Assembly (NCBI RefSeq): GCF_009604455.1
Contig: NZ_WEGL01000007.1
Coordinates: 124,001-188,000, forward strand
DNA: 64,000 nucleotides
Origin: Streptomyces sp. RB17
GTDB lineage: Bacteria; Actinomycetota; Actinomycetes; Streptomycetales; Streptomycetaceae
Direction of reading: 5' to 3'
Part shown: positions 54,622 to 62,994 of the stretch, one piece after another
Layout of the letters: the number at the start of each line of letters is the position of its first letter
Numbering within the stretch: the first letter of the stretch is position 1
Program-made: the position numbers and the translations under genes
Notes under the pieces: generated by a model
What the model was told of the DNA's origin: nothing
The model's input: only the letters and a program-made list of their open reading frames with translations
Database searches by the model: none

Positions 54622-56040
54622 ATGAGCCGATTGACGTTAGCCAAGGCCACCGTCACGCCGGGCGATCCCGCAGCGATCTACTGTCGCATCTCGCATGCCA
54701 AGGACGAGGATCAGACCGGAGTCGACCGGCAGGAACGCATCTGCCGGGACATCGCCGAACGTCTTCAGCTCCGTGTCGAGCCGGCCCACGTCTACGTGGA
54801 CAACAACCGGTCGGCATGGCAGCGCAACCGCAAGCGGCCGGGTTGGCAAGAAATGCTGAAGGCGATGGGGGAAGGAGCGATCCGGCACGTCATCGTCTAC
54901 CACCCCGACCGCCTCATGAGGCAGCCCAAGGATCTTGAGGAGCTGCTCTCGATCGCCGACGACAAGCGGATTCTGCTGCACGGCGAGGCGAACCGACGCG
55001 ACCTGTCGGACCCAGATGACCGGTTCATCCTTCGTATCGAGGTGGCCCACGCGTGCCGCTCTTCCGACGACACGTCACGTCGGCTGAAGGACGCCCTCAA
55101 GGACAAGGCCCGCGAGGGCAGGCCACACGTGGGCAACCGCCCCTACGGCTACACCAGCAACGGTCAGGCGATCATCGAGCATGAGGCGGAGACCGTCCGC
55201 GAGGTCTTCCGGCGGTACCTGGACGGCGAGTCGCCCCAGGGCATTGCCCAGGACTTGGCCACCCGGGGAGTGCTGACGTCCAAGGGCAAGACGTGGCAGC
55301 CGGAAAACGTCCGCGCCCTCACGAGGTTGGACACTTCCGACTACGAGCCCCCGTCGACCACGCGCCCCGAGGCCGATGTGATGGCGGACGAAAAGGACCG
55401 CGCGAAGCTGGAGGAGTTGAAACAGCTGTGGCTCACGGATGACGACTTTACGACCGCGGAGTTCCACGCCATGCGCGCCGTCGTACTCAAGCGGATCAAG
55501 GAGCGTCAGCGGAAGACGATCAAGCGGCCTGCCGCCGTCCTGGAGTGGATCGCCGGGCCGGACGCCGAAGCGAACTGGGAGAGGCTGGAGAAGGAGGAGA
55601 ACTATGAGCGCATGAACGCGATCTATCGGTTCCTGTTCGCCGCCGTGGTCGTCCGGCCGCCGACGAGGAAGGGCAGGGGGTTCGACACGGACCGGGTCGA
55701 CATCAAGCCGAACGCTCTGGATGAGGACTCGTTCGGGCGCTCTCGTACGAAGCCAGATGCCTGGCGCCGGTGGTGTGGTAGCCCTCCTGGGGAGCAGCGT
55801 CAGGTCAGGTGGCTGGCAATTTCGAGGAGCTGTGCATCGGTGACGCGGGGGCTCGCTGTGTTTATGACGAAGGTGTACGTACCGTCGGACCAGGCCACCG
55901 TGCGGTTGTCGGGGGTCTTGTCATCCAGGTGGCCGGAGTGGCCGTTGATGGAGACGTCCTTGCCCTGGGCTGCGCTGTGCGGACCCGTGCCCCTGGTCTG
56001 GGTGATGCTCAGAGAGGGCTGCCCCGAGGTAGTGCTGTAG
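54622..56040 (+). CDS. Large serine recombinase, internally deleted and 3'-altered
   Basis: The N-terminal catalytic domain (AAIYCRISHAKDED, catalytic Ser24; YHPDRLMRQPKDLEELL) and the recombinase domain (GNRPYGYTSNG, EAETVREVFRRYLDG, SPQGIAQDLATRGVLTSKGKTWQPENVRAL) are good. At about residue 237 the usual zinc-ribbon domain is missing, and the sequence jumps to a C-terminal coiled coil (KLEELKQLWLTDDDFTTAEF). After ~55790 the frame has no family-like end and runs 240 bp antisense into the next gene. The domain loss should abolish att-site binding. It lies at the island's left edge and probably mediated the integration before decaying. Confidence 0.75.
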   Translation: MSRLTLAKATVTPGDPAAIYCRISHAKDEDQTGVDRQERICRDIAERLQLRVEPAHVYVDNNRSAWQRNRKRPGWQEMLKAMGEGAIRHVIVYHPDRLMRQPKDLEELLSIADDKRILLHGEANRRDLSDPDDRFILRIEVAHACRSSDDTSRRLKDALKDKAREGRPHVGNRPYGYTSNGQAIIEHEAETVREVFRRYLDGESPQGIAQDLATRGVLTSKGKTWQPENVRALTRLDTSDYEPPSTTRPEADVMADEKDRAKLEELKQLWLTDDDFTTAEFHAMRAVVLKRIKERQRKTIKRPAAVLEWIAGPDAEANWERLEKEENYERMNAIYRFLFAAVVVRPPTRKGRGFDTDRVDIKPNALDEDSFGRSRTKPDAWRRWCGSPPGEQRQVRWLAISRSCASVTRGLAVFMTKVYVPSDQATVRLSGVLSSRWPEWPLMETSLPWAALCGPVPLVWVMLREGCPEVVL

Positions 56041-56549
56041 AAGCGCGTCCAGGCGGGGCCTTGCGTCGCGCTCCGCTCGAAGGGAAAGACAGGACGTTGG
56101 TTCGCGTCGTCCGGGTAGACGTTGTCCGTCGGCTTGTAGCCCTGAGGGACGTAGTGGGCGGTTGCGAGCTGTGTCGCATGGAATGGCGTGATGGTCCATC
56201 CCGTGACTTCGTCCGTGAGCTTCCGTGACGCGAGGGGGGAGCGCAGGGTGGCGCTGATCTGCTGGGGCGTGCTGGCGCACTGGTGACGCAGATCGGCCGT
56301 GCCCTCGTGCAAGACCAAGGTGACGGAGTTGCTTGACTCACGGGCCACCAGGCTGGGCTTGACCTCCTGGCATGGGGTCCACCTGACAGCGGTGGTAATG
56401 GTCCGGCCGTCCGCACTGAGAAGCACTTCGCCCAGCACTGCGGCCCCCTGGGTGTCTGTGTCCCGGGTGAGCCATAGGGTCAGTGCAGTAGTCAGGCCCG
56501 CTACCACCACACAGGCGGCCAGGACACGGCGGATGCGTTTCGGATTCAC
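55800..56549 (-). CDS. Membrane-anchored exported protein of unknown function
   Basis: This ~249-residue protein has an N-terminal basic stretch and one hydrophobic helix (VLAACVVVAGLTTALTLWL, ~9-27), then an extracytoplasmic domain with ADGRTITTAVRWTPCQEVKPSLVA, Ser/Thr-rich strands and TPDNRTVAWSDGTYTFVINTASP at the end. Two cysteines (~58 and ~88) may pair. GTG 56549 is chosen for GGAG seven bases upstream. Its 3' half overlaps the run-on end of the recombinase frame. Family not recognised; related proteins occur in Streptomyces. Confidence 0.65.
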   Translation of the reverse strand: MNPKRIRRVLAACVVVAGLTTALTLWLTRDTDTQGAAVLGEVLLSADGRTITTAVRWTPCQEVKPSLVARESSNSVTLVLHEGTADLRHQCASTPQQISATLRSPLASRKLTDEVTGWTITPFHATQLATAHYVPQGYKPTDNVYPDDANQRPVFPFERSATQGPAWTRFYSTTSGQPSLSITQTRGTGPHSAAQGKDVSINGHSGHLDDKTPDNRTVAWSDGTYTFVINTASPRVTDAQLLEIASHLT

Positions 56550-56663
56550 GCGCACACTCCATGGTCGTCGGCGGCGCGGGGAGCCTGTCAGGTTTTCCGC
56601 TGGAAGAGAACCGGGGGTGGGCTGACACCCATCGACATCAGCCCACAACTTCTGCCGGACCGG

Positions 56664-57290
56664 TCAGTTGGTGATGAGGGTCCAGCCCATGTCGGACAGG
56701 GTCTGGTAGATCGGCACGTAGTACGCGCCCTTGAGGCACCATGGCCTTCGGACGTGGCCGTCGAGGACAGTGTCTTGGTTGAGGCTGGACGGGCATGTGA
56801 CGGTCGTGTCCAGCGCGGTGATCGTGCCCCGTGCCTCGTCTGCCGTGTAGTTGTTCACGCCGGCGAAGACCGGCCCGCCGCTGTCGCCGTTGACCGCAGC
56901 GACGCCGTCCGGGGTGTACTGGGTCGCAAAGGCGAGATCGGTGATGGGACGCAGATTGCCGTCGGCTCCGGTGACGCTGATATCCGTCTTGGCGATCTGG
57001 ACATTGCAGTGGACGCCGCCGTTGGCACCGTCGGTGCACACGTAGTCGCCCACATTGTTGTGCCCCCACCCGGTCACGGCTTTGGAGTATCCGTCTGTCC
57101 GGTTGGCCGCACCGTCATACAGAAACCCGCCGGCCTGCTTCGAGTAGAGGCTGATGGCAACCACGTCATCATTGACGTCGCTGCGGAGCGGGTCGCTGAC
57201 GCCTACAAGGTCACCACCGACGTACGTCTTCCACTGACCGTTGCCGCCATCGCAGTGCCTGGCGGAGGTGAGCATGGGAGTGCTCTGCGC
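56664..57290 (-). pseudogene. Trypsin-like (S1) secreted protease, 5' end lost
   Basis: The fragment keeps all three parts of a chymotrypsin-like triad: MLTSARHCDGG (His), VNDDVVAISLY (Asp) and AVNGDSGGPVFAGV (Ser), with disulphide cysteines and a normal C-terminal end (MGWTLITN). The signal peptide, propeptide and first strand are missing, and the sequence stops being protease-like at ~57290, where IS-related DNA begins. It therefore cannot be secreted as it stands. It was probably cut by the neighbouring IS5-family insertion; the lost 5' part is not found on the far side of the IS. Confidence 0.75.
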
Positions 57291-57339
57291 GGTTTTGAAA
57301 CCTTGGAATGTTGGTGCCTGCTGTGCAGTTGACCGGTGC

Positions 57340-58185
57340 ATGAGGAGGGGCCAGCAGCCGCCCGTGGATCGTGTCGGATGAGCTGTGGGCGTGGATCGAG
57401 CCGTTACTGCCGGGCGTGCCACGCCGACCGGATCACCCGGGGCGCAAGCGCCTGGACGACCGGAAGGTCCTGTCGGGCATCCTGTTCGTGCTGCACACCG
57501 GCATTCCGTGGGAATTCCTGCCGCAGGAGCTGGGCTTCGGTTCCGCATGACCTGTTGGCGGCGCCTGCGCGACTGGAACGACGCGGGAGTCTGGCAGCGT
57601 CTGCATGAGTCGCTCCTGGTCGAACTGAACGCCGCCGGCGCGCTGGACCGGTCGAGGGCGGTGATCGACGGCTCCCACGTCCGGGCCATGAAAGGCGGCC
57701 CAAAACCGGACCGAGCCCGGTCGACCGTGCCCGAACAGGCGCCAAGCACCATCTGATCACCGAAGCGAACGGCATCCCGCTGGCAATATCGCTGACCGGC
57801 GGAAACCGCAACGACGTCACCCAGCTCATGCCGCTGATCGAGGCCGTCCCGCGGGTGCGCGGCCGACGCGGACGGCCCCGTCGGCGACCGGACGCGGTCT
57901 ACGCCGACCGTGGCTACGATCACGACAAGTACCGCAAGCAGCTCCGGGCTGTCGGGATCACCCCGATCATCGCCCGCCGCGGTGTCGAACACGGGTCGGG
58001 ACTGGGCGTGCACCGGTGGGTGGTCGAGCAGAGCTTCGCGCTGCTGCACTGGTTCCGCCGGTTACACATCCGCTGGGAGATCCGCGACGACATCCACGAA
58101 GCGTTCCTCAGCCTGGCCTGACGGCATCATCTGCTGGCGCCGGCTGAAGAAGCTCTCACTCCATCAGGGAAACCCAATGAATTGA
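57340..58185 (+). mobile_element. IS5-family transposase remnant with at least three frameshifts
   Basis: Reading across frames gives a full IS5/IS4-type DDE transposase: WIVSDELWAWIEPLLPGVPRR, GILFVLHTGIPWEFLPQELG, MTCWRRLRDWNDAGVWQRL, DGSHVRAMKGG, ISLTGGNRNDVTQLMPLI, VYADRGYDHDKYR and VVEQSFALLHWFRRL. The frame shifts at ~57545 (a base lost in TCCG-CATG), at ~57703 (a base lost in the A-run) and at ~58120 (an extra A creating a stop). The first ORF also lacks a good start. Terminal inverted repeats could not be assigned by eye. Confidence 0.82.
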
Positions 58186-58284
58186 TCTGCCGAGGAGGAC
58201 CGGGATTGCGCGTCGACGCATGCCTGGGAGCAGACCACGGCCGCCCGGTACAGTCTCTGTGAGCTGATCCGAGCCGGGGGCGGC

Positions 58285-58845
58285 ATGAGTAGTTCAATCA
58301 GCGAGATCGCAGTAGCAGTTCTGGGCATCGGGGGCACGCTCGCGTCAGCCCTGCTCACGCAGCGCACTGCTGACCGTGCCAAGGTCCGCGAGATGGAACA
58401 CGCCAGGCAACTCAAGGCCGAGGAACGCGAGTACGCCGCTCGCCAGGCTCAGCTTGAAGCGCGGAGAACGTGTTACGCCGCTCTCAACGCTGGTACCCGC
58501 GACTACATCACCGTGATGGCGAGCTTCTGGCACGCGCTGAAGGCGGGCGAGGTGACATACGAACTGCGGTCCGATCTGGATAGAGCGCGTCGGGACCACC
58601 GTCTGTGTCATGCCGAGGCCCAAATGATGTTGCCCGATGGTGTGATGGCAGCAGCCAGCACGGTGAACCGCGGCTTCGGTGATCTGTACGGCCTACTGAA
58701 GAGGCTCGACAGAGGCCTCGCCGAGGAGGGGGAGGGCGTGGAGGCAGCCCAGGAGGACATGAGAAGGCTCTGGGACGCCCTGTGGGAATTACGCCGCGTC
58801 ATGCGTGCCGACCTTGGGATCACGCCACCCGAGCAGGAGCTCTAG
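58285..58845 (+). CDS. Hypothetical membrane-anchored coiled-coil protein
   Basis: This 186-residue protein has one N-terminal hydrophobic segment (IAVAVLGIGGTLASALLTQ, ~8-26). A long charged helix follows (RAKVREMEHARQLKAEEREYAARQAQLEARR), then helical segments with GFGDLYGLLKRLDRGL. This is a frequent Streptomyces hypothetical type, often on accessory DNA. The ATG at 58285 follows GGGGGCGGC. It might be a membrane-tethered scaffold; no catalytic motif is visible. Confidence 0.65.
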   Translation: MSSSISEIAVAVLGIGGTLASALLTQRTADRAKVREMEHARQLKAEEREYAARQAQLEARRTCYAALNAGTRDYITVMASFWHALKAGEVTYELRSDLDRARRDHRLCHAEAQMMLPDGVMAAASTVNRGFGDLYGLLKRLDRGLAEEGEGVEAAQEDMRRLWDALWELRRVMRADLGITPPEQEL

Positions 58846-59314
58846 GACAAGTGAGCGGGCGGGGGTCCTCGAGCGCCGACCGGTCCAAAGGCAATGCCAG
58901 CCCAATCAACCTCATATTGTTAGCGGTTGATAGAGGCCGAACCTCGTGCGCGGGCACACTCAGTCCGACCACGTACACAAGTGATCGAACTGAGTCCCAT
59001 CCGACGCTGAAACTCAGGTACTACTGCAATATCTGGGTACCTGTTTGTGGTGGTGAGCCCTGGTTTGCTCTCCCAGGGGGCCGTCCAGAGGCTGCCGACA
59101 AGAGCAGTCGTCGGATTGCTCCCGGCAGCGTGGTTTGACTGGGCGTCACGTCATCGAGCGACAAGCCCAACTCACAGCATTTCCGCCATAATAGTCGGTC
59201 TTCCAAGATGTAGGCGTCCCCGCTGACCGGCGAGATACTGCATGAGCCAGGCTTGACTCAGGACTCACGCAGCGTCGCGGAAGCGTGCGTGTACCCGGGC
59301 TCGGGGAGGATCTC
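58846..59314. other. Low-GC gene-free stretch in island 2
   Basis: These 469 bp are less GC-rich than their surroundings. A 61-codon minus-strand frame (59021-59206, KCCELGLSLDDVTPSQTTLPG) has some protein-like character and could be a fragment, but has no recognisable family and no good ribosome site. No tRNA or clear repeat was found. Confidence 0.4.
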
Positions 59315-60304
59315 TCAGGCAACGGCCTCCGGCCCGGACTCCTGCGGCGCGCTGCCCAACTCCGCCGGCACGAAGTCGACGCCGCGGGACGGTGCGAGAT
59401 AACGCAGGTGGGTGAGGCGTGCCTGCTCCTGGCGCATGTGCATGAAGGACTCGAGTATGTAGCCGACCAGCAGAACGAGCACCGCGATGATCATGATGGC
59501 GGCGGCCAGTAGGGCGGTCGGAAGCCGCAAGACGATGCCGGTCTGCACGAAGTCGATGACCACCGGCAGGCCCAGAGCGAGCGAGATGATCGTCAACAGA
59601 GCGGCGATCACTGCATGGAACTGCGAGGGGCGCTGGCGCCGGGCCAGGCTCAGGATGAGCTTCAGAATGCGCCAACCGTCGCGGTACGTGCGCAGCTTGC
59701 TCACGCTTCCGGCGGGCCGATCCTTGAAGTCGATCTCCATCTCGGTGGTCGGCAGCCGCAGGCTGAGGGCGTGCACCGTCATCTCGGTCTCTGTCTCGAA
59801 CTCGCGCGACAGTGCCGGGAAGGACTTTATGTAACGCCGCGAGAACACGCGATAACCGCTGAGCATGTCACTCACGTCGTTGCCGAACAGCGTCCGCACG
59901 GCGCCCGTGAGCATCTTGTTGCCGACCGCGTGCCCGGGCCGGTAGGCGCTCTCCTCGACCTCTCGACGGGCGCCGACCACCTGGTCGTAGGGGCCTTCGA
60001 AGAGCAGGTCGACCATCTCACGGGCACGGGAGGCGTCATAGGTGTCGTCGCCGTCGATGATCAGCAGTGCGTCGGCCTCGACGTCGGCGAACGCCCGTCG
60101 AATCACGTTGCCCTTGCCCTTGCGCGGCTCTTGGCGCACGATCGCGCCCGCCGCCAGGGCCTCGGCGACGGTGTTGTCCGTCGAAGCGTTGTCGTAGACG
60201 TAGATGACCGCCTCGGGCAGCGAGGCACGCAGATCGCGCACGACCTTGCCTATGGCAGCCTCTTCGTTGTAGCAGGGCACGACGCACGCGATTGTAGGGT
60301 TCAT
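59315..60304 (-). CDS. Family 2 glycosyltransferase, polyprenyl-phosphate hexose synthase type (GtrB-like)
   Basis: This 329-residue protein has an N-terminal GT-A domain with CVVPCYNEEAAIGKVV, YVYDNASTDNT, KGKGNVIRRAF and the nucleotide-sugar metal motif IDGDDTYDA. Two C-terminal membrane helices follow (~222-245, ~258-280). This is the DPM1/GtrB architecture, transferring a hexose from a nucleotide sugar to undecaprenyl phosphate at the inner face. It lies downstream of, and on the same strand as, the GtrA fusion gene, so the two likely supply and use a lipid-linked sugar. Confidence 0.88.
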   Translation of the reverse strand: MNPTIACVVPCYNEEAAIGKVVRDLRASLPEAVIYVYDNASTDNTVAEALAAGAIVRQEPRKGKGNVIRRAFADVEADALLIIDGDDTYDASRAREMVDLLFEGPYDQVVGARREVEESAYRPGHAVGNKMLTGAVRTLFGNDVSDMLSGYRVFSRRYIKSFPALSREFETETEMTVHALSLRLPTTEMEIDFKDRPAGSVSKLRTYRDGWRILKLILSLARRQRPSQFHAVIAALLTIISLALGLPVVIDFVQTGIVLRLPTALLAAAIMIIAVLVLLVGYILESFMHMRQEQARLTHLRYLAPSRGVDFVPAELGSAPQESGPEAVA

Positions 60305-60396
60305 TCCGTGATCCTCTAGGGGTGTTCTGAGTTGAGATCACGAGATCGGCCTTCCCCGCTGCAGGGTGGTGCTGGGTGCGGTGGACCGGTCGCGTG

Positions 60397-60590
60397 ACGC
60401 GTGGTGATCTGACAGATGCGAGCGGGAGTTGATCGAGCCGCAACTGCCGGTGGGGGCGTTCGGCCGATCCCCGACCTGCGCGGTCACTTCAACGCGGTGA
60501 TGTGGCGGTTCCGCGCCGCCAGGCCCCTGGCGGGACGTGCCGGAGAGCTGCGGCAGCCACCCGGCGCGGGTGCGACCGGCGCCGGGATCA
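60397..60590 (+). mobile_element. Short transposase fragment (IS5-type 5' end)
   Basis: Frames in sequence give GDLTDA, ELIEPQLPVG, IPDLRGHFNAVMWRFR and then a degraded PWRDVP-like stretch, the start of a common IS5-group transposase. It is ~190 bp, frameshifted, and lies between the two glycosylation genes. Confidence 0.6.
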
Positions 60591-62582
60591 GCCGGTGGTG
60601 ACGTCCAGGCGAGGACCGGAGCCGCCGGGGTGCGGCGCGGTCGGGTCTGCCGTGAATGGACGGTTCACGAGTGCCTCGACCGCCGCGGTGGAATCGGTGT
60701 CCTGGGTGGCGTGGGCCGTGCGCCGCGCCACGATCGCTCCGCTCACCGCCAGCAGTATCCCGAAGGTGCCGGCGATCGCCGGCCAGTACACGTAGCGGTA
60801 GTTGGCCGAAGGGGCGGTGGGCAGGTAGGTGGCGATGTAGATGACACCGCTCACGCCGAGCAGCCGCAGCTCCCGCGACCACGGGCCGGCCCAGCGGCGG
60901 CGCAGTGCCAGCACCAGCGAGACCACCAGCCAGAACCAGCCCTGGAACAGCCAGGGGAAGTCGCGGTCGAAGCCCATCACATACGACTTCATGGCCGCGT
61001 CCAGTGTCTTGTTGACCCGGACGTCCTTCGGCATGACGGCGGAGTCACCGCCTAGGTACTGGAGATTGCCCTGGAACAGCAGCCGGGCGAAGGTACGGGA
61101 GCGGTACTCGACGTAGCCGGTCGCGTGGTGCGGCATCTGCTGCGTCCACATCTTGAGCAGGACGTCGGCCTGGTCGGCCCCGAAGCCGGCCCGATCACCT
61201 GGCTTGTGCGGATAGCAGGCGAAGTAGGCGTCCCAGACGATGTCCCTGCGTTGGCAGGTCCGCGCGGTCGCGACCAGGTCGCCGGTGAACTCCGGGGTCG
61301 CCCCGGCCTTCGTCGCGGCGGAGCGCACCTGCTGAGGGGTGAGTACGTGGACCACGTCGTCAAGGGGTATCTGCGCGTACTGGCGCACCGCGAGCGGATG
61401 GGCGGCCCAGGACACCCCCAGGCTGCCGACGGCGGCGAGCGCCAGCAGTGACCCCGCGGCGACCAGCCAGCGGCGCCGCCCGGGACGCGGCCAAAGCGCG
61501 AACATCAGCAGCAGGAAGATCGGTACGACGGCCGGGAGCCCGTTCTTGCGCACCAGCATCGCGTAGGTGAGGAAGAGCATGCCGAGGACCAGCAATCCCC
61601 AACGGGCCCGCTCCCGTCCCTCCGGCAGCTCTCGCGCGACGAGCGCGATCGCGCATGCGGCCAGCAGCGTGTATGCCATGTGCACGTCCTTCCACACCAC
61701 CCCGGTGAAGGTAAGGACATGCGGGGCGAGGCCGAAGCCGAGCATCAGCAGCGACAAGGGGCGGCTGCCGGTCCGACGCCACAGCACGACCGCGAGCACC
61801 CAGAGGGTGCCCCACAGCACGGCGGCCTGGAGCGCGGCCATCGCCGACAGCGCGCCGGTGATGTCGATGAGCGTGCGCCAGAACAGAGCCAGGATTGGCG
61901 GGTGCCAGTCGGTCACCGGCTGCTTCCCCTGTGCCTGCGCCAGCTGCGAAAGGCTGTCCGGGCTGAGGAAGCCGGGGTGGAACGCGACGGAGACGGCCCA
62001 CCCGCAGATCGCGGCCACCACGGCCAGGAAGCAGGGCCAGAGCAGGTCATCCGGCCGGGTGGCACGGGAGATCGCACGCCAACGGCCGGTCGTCGCGGGC
62101 ATGTCCAGGGAGTCCTCTCGGTGTGCGGTGAAAACGAGGGTGCGGTACGCGGCGAACCGCACCAGCGTCGCCGCCGCCCAGCCCACCAAGCGGGCCGCGT
62201 TGTCGCTCAACGGGGAGGACAGTCCGAACACTTCGTGCGCGACGTAGACGGGGAAGGCGGTGACCGCCAGCCCGGCCAGGTTGACGGCGATGAACCAGGC
62301 GACCTCGCGTCGGTCGACCGCTCCCTTGCGGTCCCGATAGGTCCAGTAGCGATTGCCCAGCCAGCTGACCACCATGGCCAGGAGCGTGGCGATCGCGGAG
62401 GCGAGGACCGGTGTGGAGCCCAGCGGCCCGCCGTGGTCCGGCGAACCGAAGATCAGGAAGTTGAAGCTCGCCGTCTCCACCACGAACGCGACGGCGCCGA
62501 CGAGACCGAAGGCCACGACCTCTCGCCAGATGTTCCGTACCCATGAGGGCATATGTCGGCGCCAGACCGTCGAGTGAAGCAT
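60588..62582 (-). CDS. GtrA flippase-like domain fused to a GT-C-like polytopic domain
   Basis: The protein has 664 residues. Residues ~16-150 are a four-helix GtrA domain (FGLVGAVAFVVETASFNFL, SWLGNRYWTYRDR, RFAAYRTLVF). Residues ~170-620 form a second polytopic domain with ~10 helices and the external motif FLSPDSLSQLAQAQGKQPVTDWHPP, recalling DUF6020/GT-C glycosyltransferases with acidic catalytic residues. A sugar could be flipped by GtrA and transferred by the fused part to a wall glycan or protein. Start is uncertain: ATG 62582 or ATG 62552, neither with a clear ribosome site. Confidence 0.75.
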   Translation of the reverse strand: MLHSTVWRRHMPSWVRNIWREVVAFGLVGAVAFVVETASFNFLIFGSPDHGGPLGSTPVLASAIATLLAMVVSWLGNRYWTYRDRKGAVDRREVAWFIAVNLAGLAVTAFPVYVAHEVFGLSSPLSDNAARLVGWAAATLVRFAAYRTLVFTAHREDSLDMPATTGRWRAISRATRPDDLLWPCFLAVVAAICGWAVSVAFHPGFLSPDSLSQLAQAQGKQPVTDWHPPILALFWRTLIDITGALSAMAALQAAVLWGTLWVLAVVLWRRTGSRPLSLLMLGFGLAPHVLTFTGVVWKDVHMAYTLLAACAIALVARELPEGRERARWGLLVLGMLFLTYAMLVRKNGLPAVVPIFLLLMFALWPRPGRRRWLVAAGSLLALAAVGSLGVSWAAHPLAVRQYAQIPLDDVVHVLTPQQVRSAATKAGATPEFTGDLVATARTCQRRDIVWDAYFACYPHKPGDRAGFGADQADVLLKMWTQQMPHHATGYVEYRSRTFARLLFQGNLQYLGGDSAVMPKDVRVNKTLDAAMKSYVMGFDRDFPWLFQGWFWLVVSLVLALRRRWAGPWSRELRLLGVSGVIYIATYLPTAPSANYRYVYWPAIAGTFGILLAVSGAIVARRTAHATQDTDSTAAVEALVNRPFTADPTAPHPGGSGPRLDVTTG

Positions 62583-62987
62583 GGCGGGAAGTTATGTGTT
62601 TGAATTAAGAACATCATTTAAATCGTGCATGATTCAAATATGAACACTTGTAGTCGAGCTTGGAGCGTCCGCCAGTGGGTAGTGAGCTGGGTTTTCGGAT
62701 GCGCGGGCCGGCGGGTTGGGTGTCCCAGCGGTGGGTGTAGCAGGCGCGTCGGATGAGCTACACACAGTGATAGTGGTAGCGGCCAGGGCAAGGTAAACCA
62801 GCGAGGAGCATTGGACGCCAGCCGTCTGAACCTCCGGTGGCTCACGCTGGGTTGAGAGCGTCGCCAACTGACGTCAGCGCAACGGTAGAACCCAATCGCG
62901 CTTTCACCACGCCGGACGGGGCTACAGCGTACGAAATGGCTTCACCGGTGCCCTGACCAGCGAAGTTATTGACGCATGAGCGAGGGT
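62583..62987. other. Gene-free right end of island 2
   Basis: The first ~60 bp (62583-62640) are very AT-rich for this genome (TTTGAATTAAGAACATCATTT) and probably hold the promoter of the GtrA-fusion gene. The rest, up to the right junction, contains no convincing gene. Confidence 0.45.
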
Positions 62988-62994
62988 TGACCGA
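62988..62994. repeat. Island 2 right junction core
   Basis: TGACCGA, one mismatch from TGATCGA at 54587-54593. To its right the EamA sequence (minus strand GAGTCCTCGGTCA) is host DNA; to its left is island DNA. Confidence 0.65.

Larger units (their letters stand above)
54594..62987. mobile_element. Island 2: ~8.4 kb insertion splitting an EamA transporter gene
   Basis: The island is bounded by the two halves of one transporter gene and by the TGAYCGA cores. A large serine recombinase gene starts 29 bp inside the left border. Cargo includes an anchored exported-type protein, a truncated trypsin-like protease, a dead IS5-family transposase, a hypothetical protein, and a GT2/GtrA-type glycosylation pair. 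Codon use and GC fall below the core in several parts (for example 58850-59250 and 62583-62640). No replication, phage or transfer genes are seen, so it is a small integrated island or a deleted prophage/plasmid. Confidence 0.82.

Noticed and set aside
59021..59206. A 61-codon minus-strand frame as a gene
   Set aside because: No recognisable family, no ribosome site, and it sits in a low-GC, IS-scarred stretch; at most a fragment.
54594..62987. Island 2 as a complete prophage or conjugative element
   Set aside because: No capsid, terminase, lysis, replication or FtsK-like transfer genes are present; only a damaged recombinase and cargo remain.
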